A DNA stretch of 5,473 bases from Clostridia bacterium (lineage in GTDB: Bacteria; Bacillota; Clostridia; UMGS1810): positions 1 through 5,473 of the forward strand of contig JAEDEG010000149.1 in NCBI GenBank assembly GCA_016293435.1. Direction: 5' to 3'. The translations under genes were made by a program, and so were the position numbers. Below are positions 1 through 5,473 of the stretch, piece by piece; positions within the stretch are counted from its first letter, which is position 1, and every line of letters begins with the position of its first letter. Below the pieces are notes generated by a model that had not been told where the DNA came from, searched no databases, and saw only the letters and a list, made by a program, of their open reading frames with translations.

Positions 1-1
1 G

Positions 2-70
2 TTCAATCTCCCACTGAAAACGTTGAATGACGCGGCTTTGCCGCTTATTGAATTCCTTCAAAAGCGCTGA
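2..70 (+). CDS. Possible 3' end of an upstream gene (last 22 codons), unidentified
   Basis: Reading from position 2, the frame is open for 22 codons and ends at TGA 68-70. The peptide starts FNLPLKTLNDAALP and ends IEFLQKR. It has a plausible amphipathic composition, and base composition drops sharply to AT-rich DNA right after the stop, which is what a gene end would look like. The fragment is too short to assign to a family. The opposite strand is also open over the same bases (ATG at 88 reading leftwards off the window), so the coding strand is uncertain. A short GCGGC/GCCGC inverted repeat at 32-44 could instead mean that this is a non-coding repeat. Confidence 0.3.
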   Translation, partial: FNLPLKTLNDAALPLIEFLQKR

Positions 71-177
71 GCATTTTGTTGTATGCATATAGAACACAGG
101 TTATAAAATCAATAAAAAAATATATAAGTTATAACTAAAAGAGAGAAAGGATTGGTGGAGGTTCAAAGTTTTATATG

Positions 178-217
178 GTCAATTTCACATCAATATTGTG
201 TTAAAAATCGTCAATTT
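178..217 (+). promoter_or_regulatory. Paired GTCAATTT direct repeats, candidate activator site
   Basis: GTCAATTT occurs at 178-185 and again at 210-217. The two starts are 32 bp apart, close to three helical turns. The downstream copy ends 6 bp before the proposed -35 element. From a start site near 259, the copies lie at about -81 to -74 and -49 to -42. Direct repeats in this position are typical of AraC-family and response-regulator activator sites. That a regulator binds here is inferred, and no regulator gene is visible in the window. Confidence 0.35.
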
Positions 218-223
218 TGTGCA

Positions 224-252
224 TTGCTTTTATGTATGCTATTTGTTATAAT
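224..252 (+). promoter_or_regulatory. Sigma-A-type extended -10 promoter for the secreted-protein gene
   Basis: The -10 element is a perfect TATAAT at 247-252, preceded by TG at 244-245, giving the extended TGnTATAAT form. The -35 is weak: TTGCTT at 224-229 matches TTGACA at three of six positions, with a 17-bp spacer. Transcription would start near 259, giving a leader of about 220 nt before the ATG at 481. A weak -35 with upstream repeats fits an activator-dependent promoter. Confidence 0.6.
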
Positions 253-434
253 TATATCAAAGATGTGTCAAGATATATGTGTATTTCGACAAAAACAGAC
301 AAAAAATTAATTTAAACGATAAAAAAATACAGCATTCTGACTTTGTGCTTCTTTGTTATGTGTAGCTTTTGAAAAAATATTATAACACCTTCGTAAATAT
401 TATTTGCACTAATCATATTAAAGCTATATGAGTA

Positions 435-463
435 TTGCAATTTATATATAAAAAATTTATAAT
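435..463 (+). promoter_or_regulatory. Second promoter-like match just before the ribosome binding site
   Basis: TTGCAA (435-440) and TATAAT (458-463) are 17 bp apart, a good sigma-A match on paper. Transcription would begin near 470, inside the ribosome binding site and about 11 nt from the ATG, so the resulting message would have a damaged or very short leader. It may be a chance match in AT-rich DNA, or a minor start. Confidence 0.25.
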
Positions 464-466
464 TTG

Positions 467-474
467 AAAGGTGG
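467..474 (+). promoter_or_regulatory. Ribosome binding site fixing the start at 481
   Basis: AAAGGTGG differs by one base from the ideal AAAGGAGG and lies 6 nt upstream of the ATG. Together with the textbook signal peptide that follows, it settles the start codon. Confidence 0.85.
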
Positions 475-480
475 ATTTTT

Positions 481-3414
481 ATGAAAGTAACAAAAAAGGT
501 TTTAAGCTTATTGCTGTCTTTATGCATGGTTATGTCATGCTTTGCAATAAGTGCATTCGCAGCCGAAGATCAATCCGAGCTTACCTATGAGGTAGATAAG
601 GTTCTCTTTACCAAGACTGCCGAGGTTAAACTCACAGGTGACAAAAACTATTATAATCTCGGACAGGAAGACGGTGCTCCGAGCATGAACGGCTACGAGC
701 ATCTGGAATATAAGTATGATTTTAAATTGTCCGAAATGCCCCAAAGCAGTGTTGCGATGGGCTCTCTTAAAGCTTTCAATACCGAAGGCAAAGACGTATG
801 GTGTGATCCTATTAAAATCAATGCTGACGGCAGCCTAAACATAAAGCCCGACGAACCCGGTATTATAGAGGCTGGTAAAACTTACACGGTGCAGTATAGA
901 TTTCATATAGGCGACACTGCCGATACATACGACATACTCCTCACCGAGGGCGGCACAACAAAGCTTGATATGAAAAATAGCTCGACTAATGTCAAGAAAT
1001 TTATCGGTTTTCAGTATATGAATTTGAGAATTGGCGTTGGTACGGTTTTGAGCAACATGAGCGTAACCTCGATTATTCCCACAAAACCCACAGTATATAT
1101 TTCTGTTCCCTTCGCAAGCAACATTAGAATGAGCACTATTGCTGCAGGCAAAAACATAAGAGTTAATGTTTCAAGCTATTACTGCAGTGAATATTTGGCA
1201 AACGGTGGAGATATAAAGATTTTCAACAACGGAGCTGAGGTTTCCTCATCTTCCCAAGAGAATTTTTCGCAAATCTGCACCATCAATGTGGGCAGCAATA
1301 ATATTTATGCAGCTGTATACGACAGCGAGGGCACTCTTATCGACAAGAGCATCACCTATACTATAGAAGGTGTGAAAATAACTCAGCACGAAACCGGAAA
1401 TTGGAGTACCAATTCAACCACCTCTGGTGTAGGCTGGAATTTTAATAAAGTAATAAGCAAAGAAGAAATAGAACCAAGTGATACCAATATGTACACTTAT
1501 GTTAATGCACATAGTGAATTAACCGTTGACGGCGTAGTGAGAAACAACATTGGTACAGCCACATGGGACAGCACCAAAAACCTGGACGGTACTGCCATGG
1601 CGGAAGGCAGCAAAGGCATAACTCAGGTACAGTATGCATATCCCGGAGCTGCTCCCTCGCAGCTGCAAACCGCTCAGGGTCGCTTTTTTGAAGCCGGTGT
1701 TGAAATCAAATATTCAGAATCAAAGCCGGTTAACAGCACTTTAATCATTAGTGCTAATTTGTTTACTACCTATGACGGAACAAAATATGACGATCCTACT
1801 TGGAACAATGCCGCTATAGCTACATCGCCCGAAGGTTACCTCAAATGCGGCGGTGATTTGACAGATGTTATGGTAGATCTTTCTTTGTGGCACAAATATT
1901 CGGTATTTGGTGATTCCGAAACAGATATTCTGTATTTCTTCCTTGATGATGAATTTATTTATGCCAAAAAATGCTCTGTAAATTTCATCGGTTTGGCAAG
2001 AGCAAACTCTTCATTTGACACGGCTCCCGGCAAACAGGTAACTGCATATGTTGACAACGGATATCTGAGCACATTTGATCTTGCTATACCAATGGTTACG
2101 GCTTCCGCTCAGGTTGCCTCCGATAAATACTTTGCAGGCAAAAAGGTTAATATTAATGTACAGAGCAAATTCTGTGACGATATTTTAGCCGACGGTGGCA
2201 GCATAAAGCTCTATAAAAACGGCAGCTTGCTTGAAACCTCCACTTCCGAAAGCTTTGCAGCAAGCGTCATCGTTGAGGACGGAATCAACGCTCTTGAGGC
2301 AGTTGTATATAACAAAGATGGTGAAGTAGTTGCCAATGACAATTCTCTCAAGATAAAAGCTGTGTCGATGCTTCAGCATCCTACAGGCAATTGGTCCTAT
2401 GATACCGAATCCGGTTTGGGAACAGCCAATTGGAACTTTGGCAGCAGTGACACCGCTATGTACACAAAGCAAATTGCGGCTGAATATACCGACAAGGTTA
2501 CCGGCGAAATCAGAAACAGAGTCGGCATAGCAACCTGGGATGACACCAAAAATCTTGACGACACCGAAATTGCAGAAGGCAGTGTAGGCATTCATCAAGT
2601 TCAATCCTCACATCCAAACAGTATTGTAAACAATATGAATGCAGTCGGCGGTCAGGGAAGTATCTTTGAAGCCGGTATTGAGCTCAAATACAGCGAGAGT
2701 AAGCTTAATAAGAATGAAATGACCGTAGTTTCATGTAATGTTTTTACAACATATGACGCTGAGACGGGTTATGCCGGTGCTGCTTGGCGTGATGTAAATA
2801 TGTCGGTAGGTACCGATGGCTATATTTACTGCAGCCGTGTTAAGACCGATGTTAGGGCAGACATTACAAATTGGCACAAATATTCAATCATGTGTGACAC
2901 CGAAACCGATACCATGTATTTCTTTGTGGATGACGAATTTATCTATTCCAAAAAGAGCGGCAATGACATCAAAGGCTATGCGAGAGCAAACACTACATAT
3001 GATTACTTCCCGGGCAAAAAGGTAACTGCATATTTTGACAATCCGTATGTAAATACCTACAATCTGAGCAATGCTGTAAATGCTGTAGAAAACCTCACTG
3101 TTACAAGCGGCGGCACAGCAATCGACAGCCTTGCATCAGCAACTGCCGGCGCACCCCTTACCGTTAGCGGCTTTATTGCCAAAAATGCCGAATCGGCAGA
3201 TGAGGCAGTTAATGTGTATGTTGCACTCTACAAAGGCACCGCCCTTAGTGCGGTTAAATTGGCTAACGTAGCACTTAGTGATGACTACAACCAATTCAGC
3301 ATCTCAATCGATGAAGCACCTGCAGACATTGCATCAGGCTGCACAATGAAGCTCTTGGCATGGAATACAAGTCTTGTTCCTTACTTCACATCGATTGATC
3401 CCTTTGCAAACTAA
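481..3414 (+). CDS. Large secreted multidomain protein with tandem Ig-like/LamG-like units, putatively carbohydrate-binding
   Basis: This is a complete 977-residue exported protein. Residues 1-27/28 form a Sec signal peptide: MKVTKK, a Leu-rich core, and cleavage after SAFA. Residues ~30-200 look like a concanavalin/LamG-type beta-sandwich. Two tandem units follow (~203-535 and ~536-863). Each begins with an Ig-like domain resembling bacterial Ig domains, with the pattern aGkxvxxxV, GGxIKxyxNG, VYDxxG. Each then has a ~230-residue LamG-like domain with GNWS, the TWDxTKNLD core, FEAGxExKYSESK, WHKYS, FxxDDEFIY and VTAYxDN. Residues ~870-977 form a C-terminal beta-sandwich (VALYKG, then MKLLAWNTSLVPY) similar to modules often ending clostridial exoproteins. 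No catalytic motif, SLH domain, LPXTG sorting signal or dockerin is visible. The role as a glycan-binding or surface/matrix protein is inferred from these folds and from the lyase gene downstream. A divergent inactive or novel enzyme remains possible. Domain calls were made by eye and are more certain as beta-sandwiches than as named families. Confidence 0.9.
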   Translation: MKVTKKVLSLLLSLCMVMSCFAISAFAAEDQSELTYEVDKVLFTKTAEVKLTGDKNYYNLGQEDGAPSMNGYEHLEYKYDFKLSEMPQSSVAMGSLKAFNTEGKDVWCDPIKINADGSLNIKPDEPGIIEAGKTYTVQYRFHIGDTADTYDILLTEGGTTKLDMKNSSTNVKKFIGFQYMNLRIGVGTVLSNMSVTSIIPTKPTVYISVPFASNIRMSTIAAGKNIRVNVSSYYCSEYLANGGDIKIFNNGAEVSSSSQENFSQICTINVGSNNIYAAVYDSEGTLIDKSITYTIEGVKITQHETGNWSTNSTTSGVGWNFNKVISKEEIEPSDTNMYTYVNAHSELTVDGVVRNNIGTATWDSTKNLDGTAMAEGSKGITQVQYAYPGAAPSQLQTAQGRFFEAGVEIKYSESKPVNSTLIISANLFTTYDGTKYDDPTWNNAAIATSPEGYLKCGGDLTDVMVDLSLWHKYSVFGDSETDILYFFLDDEFIYAKKCSVNFIGLARANSSFDTAPGKQVTAYVDNGYLSTFDLAIPMVTASAQVASDKYFAGKKVNINVQSKFCDDILADGGSIKLYKNGSLLETSTSESFAASVIVEDGINALEAVVYNKDGEVVANDNSLKIKAVSMLQHPTGNWSYDTESGLGTANWNFGSSDTAMYTKQIAAEYTDKVTGEIRNRVGIATWDDTKNLDDTEIAEGSVGIHQVQSSHPNSIVNNMNAVGGQGSIFEAGIELKYSESKLNKNEMTVVSCNVFTTYDAETGYAGAAWRDVNMSVGTDGYIYCSRVKTDVRADITNWHKYSIMCDTETDTMYFFVDDEFIYSKKSGNDIKGYARANTTYDYFPGKKVTAYFDNPYVNTYNLSNAVNAVENLTVTSGGTAIDSLASATAGAPLTVSGFIAKNAESADEAVNVYVALYKGTALSAVKLANVALSDDYNQFSISIDEAPADIASGCTMKLLAWNTSLVPYFTSIDPFAN
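1087..2085 (+). repeat. Tandem unit A: Ig-like + LamG-like module (residues ~203-535)
   Basis: This is the first copy of a ~330-residue duplicated unit inside the secreted protein. Landmarks are Q302 in the TQHETGNWS segment, W362 in the ATWDSTKNLDG segment, W470 in WHKYS and D525-N526 near the end. Compared with unit B it carries a short extra stretch around residues 321-335 (the NKVISKEEIE area), which accounts for the six-residue difference in spacing between its first two Trp landmarks. Confidence 0.8.
2086..3069 (+). repeat. Tandem unit B: Ig-like + LamG-like module (residues ~536-863)
   Basis: This is the second copy of the unit. Its equivalent landmarks are Q632, W686, W798 and D853-N854, lying 324-330 residues after those of unit A. 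In the TWDxTKNLD block about 20 of 27 residues match unit A. From WHKYS to the end of the unit about 38 of 65 match, counted by eye. Third positions have diverged, so this is an old in-frame duplication and not a recent or assembly-generated one. Confidence 0.8.
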
Positions 3415-3482
3415 TTACAGATTAATATAGGACAATACTTTGTAATAAACAGTGATGTTTGTTGTCTCTATGTTGCTTTTGC

Positions 3483-3517
3483 ACACTTGGCTTTGTTTTA
3501 ACAACAAAGCCAAGTGT
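3483..3517 (+). terminator. Perfect 15-bp stem-loop, possible attenuator or mRNA-processing hairpin
   Basis: The arm ACACTTGGCTTTGTT (3483-3497) is exactly complementary to AACAAAGCCAAGTGT (3503-3517), with the 5-base loop TTAAC. It starts 69 nt after the stop codon of the secreted-protein gene. The bases that follow are AATATTAATG, so the U-tract of a classical intrinsic terminator is missing. The nearest T6 run lies 25 bases further on. There is no U-tract on the reverse strand either. It may terminate partially, or protect the 3' end of the first message after processing. Confidence 0.55.
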
Positions 3518-3601
3518 AATATTAATGACGTGTTTGCAGGCATTTTTTCACAAATAACAGCCGCGCCCATCTCGCTTTTGCAGATGCATTTGCGGCATAA
3601 C

Positions 3602-3605
3602 GGAG
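3602..3605 (+). promoter_or_regulatory. Ribosome binding site of the lyase gene
   Basis: GGAG lies 9 nt before the ATG at 3615. It is weaker than the site of the upstream gene. With the signal peptide that starts at that ATG, it supports 3615 as the start. Confidence 0.65.
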
Positions 3606-3614
3606 CAAAAACAT

Positions 3615-5473
3615 ATGAAAAAAAGCATATTCTACAAAGCGGTAACATTTTGCTTGGTGCTTTGCCTTTGCTTTGGCAATATATCTGCACTGGCAGAATA
3701 CAAAAATGCCGATACCGCAAATATAAGCCCGGCGGAAGTCTCGGTGCCATCTATTGATAACGGCACGCTCATATTGGAAGCCGAAGACATGACTGCAGGC
3801 TCCTATGCCCAAATAATTGAAGATGCAAATGCATCGGGCGGCAAAGCAATTAAGTTTGCACCGCCAAGTTGGCGACCCAATGTCGACCCAGATGCACCGC
3901 CCGACTTAAAAACCGAATTTTTATCAAATGATAATTATCATCTGTTTGTTTGGATCCGATACAAAGCCGAGACAGATGGTAGTAACTCGGTATTTTATGC
4001 AATGAATTCCTCTGAATACAGCGCAAAGCATTTTAATGCACAATCGGGTTATGGGTGGCTTATGATAGGGAATTTAAGGGTGCTCAAAGGTGAGCGTGCA
4101 TTTGTTAATTTTCAATACAGAGAAATGAATTTTGTAATCGATAAGCTGATCATCAGTGACGACGTTTCCTTTTTCCCAACCACCAAGGATGATGTTCCGG
4201 GTTCATGCTCGCCCATCGACTATACCGGGCTATTTCCCGAGCCGACTCTAAAGCCTGTCAGCGGTCATCCCAGGCTTCTTTTCACAAGCAGTGATATTCC
4301 CAAAATTCTCGCCTACCTGCAAAAGGAAGAAAACCAAGATATTTTTGGGCGTGCCGCAAGTGCGGCAGACACCAAAGTCACCGGTTTGCTCGACACCTCC
4401 AAGCTCGACAACTTCAACAGCTCTGCTCTCACTGCCATAATGTATAGATCTCTTTTTTATGCACTTGGTCTTAGAGATGCAGCTCACGCGCGCATTGGCA
4501 TTGATGCCATGCACAATTATATGAGCACCGTTGCCTACAACCCAAACACGGGAGATATCACTCGCGAAATGGGCAAAACCATGATGGCTGCTGCGGCGGT
4601 TTATGATTGGTGCTACGATATCATGACCGAAGAAGAAAAAAACTATTTTATCAAAATGATGAAATACACAGCCATGCAAAAAGAAATAGGCTATCCTCCG
4701 GTAAATCAGCTTAGCATTTCCGGTCACGGCGGAGAGGGCGAAATTTTCGGTCACCTGTTGAGCGCCGGTATTGCAGTTTATGACGAAGATCCCGAAATGT
4801 ATGATTTGGCGGCGGGCAGAATGTTTGACGAATTTTTAGACATTCGCAAGCTCTGGAATGCCTCCGGAGGTCACTATGCCGGTCACGACTATGGTACAAC
4901 TCGTTTTGGCTGGGAGCTCTATGCTAACCTGCTCTACACCCGCATGGGTTACGAAGAGGGCATTTTGGGTGATTTGAATGATATTGCAAATGTAACCAAA
5001 AAGTTTATCTATGCAAGGCTTCCCATGGGCTTTTTATCCAAATGGGGCGACAGCTGGGCATGGTCATTGTCAAACAACAAGGATTATTCTTGGAAAACCT
5101 ATGATAATTCGGTATTTAACTATTCTTCAGCTCAGGTAAACGACCCATATGTAGAGGGCTTTGCCCGCATAGACAATGCCTTGGCAGGCAATCCGCTCTG
5201 CTACGACCCCATAATTCCGTCTGTACTTATTAGGTACGACGAAAAAGAGGCAAAATCCATCGACGAGCTTCCTCTCGTCAACAAAACCTCATATCCTCTC
5301 ACCTCGATCCAGGCTCGCACAAACTGGACCCTCGGTCAGGATTCCAATGCCGCTGTGGCACAGTTTGAAGCCCGCGAAAAAAGAATGCTCGACCATCAGC
5401 ACGCAGACCTTGGCACCTTCCAGCTATATTATAAGGGCGGTCTTGCCATAGATGCAGGCTCCTATGCAGGCTC
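3615..5473 (+). CDS. Secreted heparinase II/III-family polysaccharide lyase with N-terminal CBM-like module (3' truncated)
   Basis: The frame is open for 619 codons and runs off the window. Residues 1-27 are a Sec signal peptide (MKKSIFYK, hydrophobic core, ALA|E). Residues ~52-183 resemble a CBM6/35-like sandwich, opening with LILEAEDM, then ASGGKAIKF, and closing with FVIDKLIIS. From HPRLLFT (218) onward comes an alpha/alpha-toroid lyase domain, including YDWCYD (329-334). The last visible part, from about residue 575, is the heparinase II/III beta-sandwich with MLDHQHADLGTF and AIDAG. Known Pedobacter heparinase II residues H202, E205 and Y257 correspond to H371, E374 and Y426 at identical spacing. 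Catalytic H406 and zinc ligands H408 and D425 correspond to H594, H596 and D613, and the third zinc ligand should lie just past the window. The enzyme should cleave a uronic-acid polysaccharide by beta-elimination outside the cell. The substrate (heparan sulfate, another glycosaminoglycan or an alginate-like glycan) cannot be told from sequence alone. It lies downstream of the binding-protein gene on the same strand. Confidence 0.88.
   Translation, partial: MKKSIFYKAVTFCLVLCLCFGNISALAEYKNADTANISPAEVSVPSIDNGTLILEAEDMTAGSYAQIIEDANASGGKAIKFAPPSWRPNVDPDAPPDLKTEFLSNDNYHLFVWIRYKAETDGSNSVFYAMNSSEYSAKHFNAQSGYGWLMIGNLRVLKGERAFVNFQYREMNFVIDKLIISDDVSFFPTTKDDVPGSCSPIDYTGLFPEPTLKPVSGHPRLLFTSSDIPKILAYLQKEENQDIFGRAASAADTKVTGLLDTSKLDNFNSSALTAIMYRSLFYALGLRDAAHARIGIDAMHNYMSTVAYNPNTGDITREMGKTMMAAAAVYDWCYDIMTEEEKNYFIKMMKYTAMQKEIGYPPVNQLSISGHGGEGEIFGHLLSAGIAVYDEDPEMYDLAAGRMFDEFLDIRKLWNASGGHYAGHDYGTTRFGWELYANLLYTRMGYEEGILGDLNDIANVTKKFIYARLPMGFLSKWGDSWAWSLSNNKDYSWKTYDNSVFNYSSAQVNDPYVEGFARIDNALAGNPLCYDPIIPSVLIRYDEKEAKSIDELPLVNKTSYPLTSIQARTNWTLGQDSNAAVAQFEAREKRMLDHQHADLGTFQLYYKGGLAIDAGSYAG

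Larger units (their letters stand above)
71..480. other. AT-rich intergenic/leader region with no gene
   Basis: This is 410 bases with stops in all frames and no plausible gene. It contains a purine-rich Shine-Dalgarno-like stretch (141-161), paired GTCAATTT repeats, the extended -10 promoter and the untranslated leader of the secreted-protein gene. Small unexplained repeats are the 10-bp palindrome AGTTATAACT (127-136), GACAAAAA at 288-295 and 298-305, and AAATATTAT at 375-383 and 395-403. No riboswitch aptamer or T-box could be recognised by eye. Confidence 0.7.
3415..3614. other. Intergenic spacer between the secreted protein and the lyase
   Basis: These 200 bases contain a strong stem-loop near 3483-3517, a run of six T at 3543-3548 and the ribosome binding site of the next gene. 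No convincing promoter was found. The best candidate (TTGTTT 3493-3498, TAATAT 3517-3522, 18-bp spacer) overlaps the hairpin and is weak. Co-transcription with the upstream gene is therefore the simplest reading. Confidence 0.6.

Noticed and set aside
32..44. GCGGC-TTT-GCCGC inverted repeat as a terminator
   Set aside because: The stem is only 5 bp and is not followed by a T-run on either strand. It may simply be coding sequence.
312..744. Minus-strand open frames at 312-527 and 535-744
   Set aside because: One is an AT-rich frame over the leader and the other is antisense to the start of the secreted protein. Both have compositions expected by chance.
2185..2604. 139-codon open frame on the minus strand
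   Set aside because: It lies antisense within the secreted-protein gene, inside a region whose plus-frame protein is clearly conserved as a duplicated unit. It has no ribosome binding site or recognisable protein features.
3415..3812. Open frames on both strands across the intergenic spacer (3452-3757 plus; 3415-3750 and 3522-3812 minus)
   Set aside because: They run across the perfect hairpin and into the signal peptide and CBM-like region of the lyase in other frames. Their sequences are low-quality and lack good ribosome binding sites.
4248..4754. 168-codon open frame on the minus strand
   Set aside because: It is antisense to the lyase domain, which carries conserved catalytic residues in the plus frame. 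The His/Cys/Phe-rich composition is typical of a shadow frame.
3794..5467. Identical 15-mer TGCAGGCTCCTATGC at 3794-3808 and 5453-5467
   Set aside because: Both copies encode the same AGSYA peptide in frame in unrelated domains, and no flanking similarity extends beyond it. Coincidence of codon choice is the simplest explanation.
1..5473. CRISPR arrays, tRNA/rRNA, insertion sequences, riboswitches
   Set aside because: No regularly spaced direct repeats, cloverleaf, terminal inverted repeats with a transposase, or recognisable aptamer core was seen on either strand.

Overview
The window looks like part of a polysaccharide-degradation locus from a Gram-positive anaerobe of the Clostridia type (inferred). 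Support for this: strong AAAGGTGG/CGGAG-type ribosome binding sites, a consensus extended -10 promoter, very AT-rich non-coding DNA around moderate-GC genes, Lys-rich Sec signal peptides, and secreted modular proteins with Ig-like and LamG-like domains. No taxonomic marker gene is present, so the assignment stops at that level.

Layout: positions 1-70 may hold the last 22 codons of an upstream gene, with weak support. Positions 71-480 are AT-rich and non-coding. They contain an extended -10 promoter (224-252), two GTCAATTT direct repeats just upstream of it (an activator-like arrangement), a predicted leader of about 220 nt and a good ribosome binding site. Positions 481-3414 encode a complete 977-residue secreted protein with no visible catalytic motif. 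It has a signal peptide, an N-terminal LamG-like sandwich, two tandem copies of a ~330-residue [Ig-like + LamG-like] unit, and a C-terminal beta-sandwich module common in clostridial exoproteins. A 200-bp spacer (3415-3614) contains a perfect 15-bp stem-loop without a U-tract. From 3615 to the window end is an open, 3'-truncated gene for a secreted heparinase II/III-family polysaccharide lyase with an N-terminal CBM6/35-like module. The residues corresponding to the known catalytic and zinc-binding residues of Pedobacter heparinase II are present, several at identical spacing.

Working model (inference): the two genes lie on the same strand and are probably co-transcribed. The abundant first product would be a carbohydrate-binding or cell-surface/matrix protein, and the second a lyase acting on a uronic-acid polysaccharide such as a glycosaminoglycan. 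The intergenic hairpin may lower expression of the enzyme relative to the binding protein. No mobile element, CRISPR array, tRNA or rRNA was seen.
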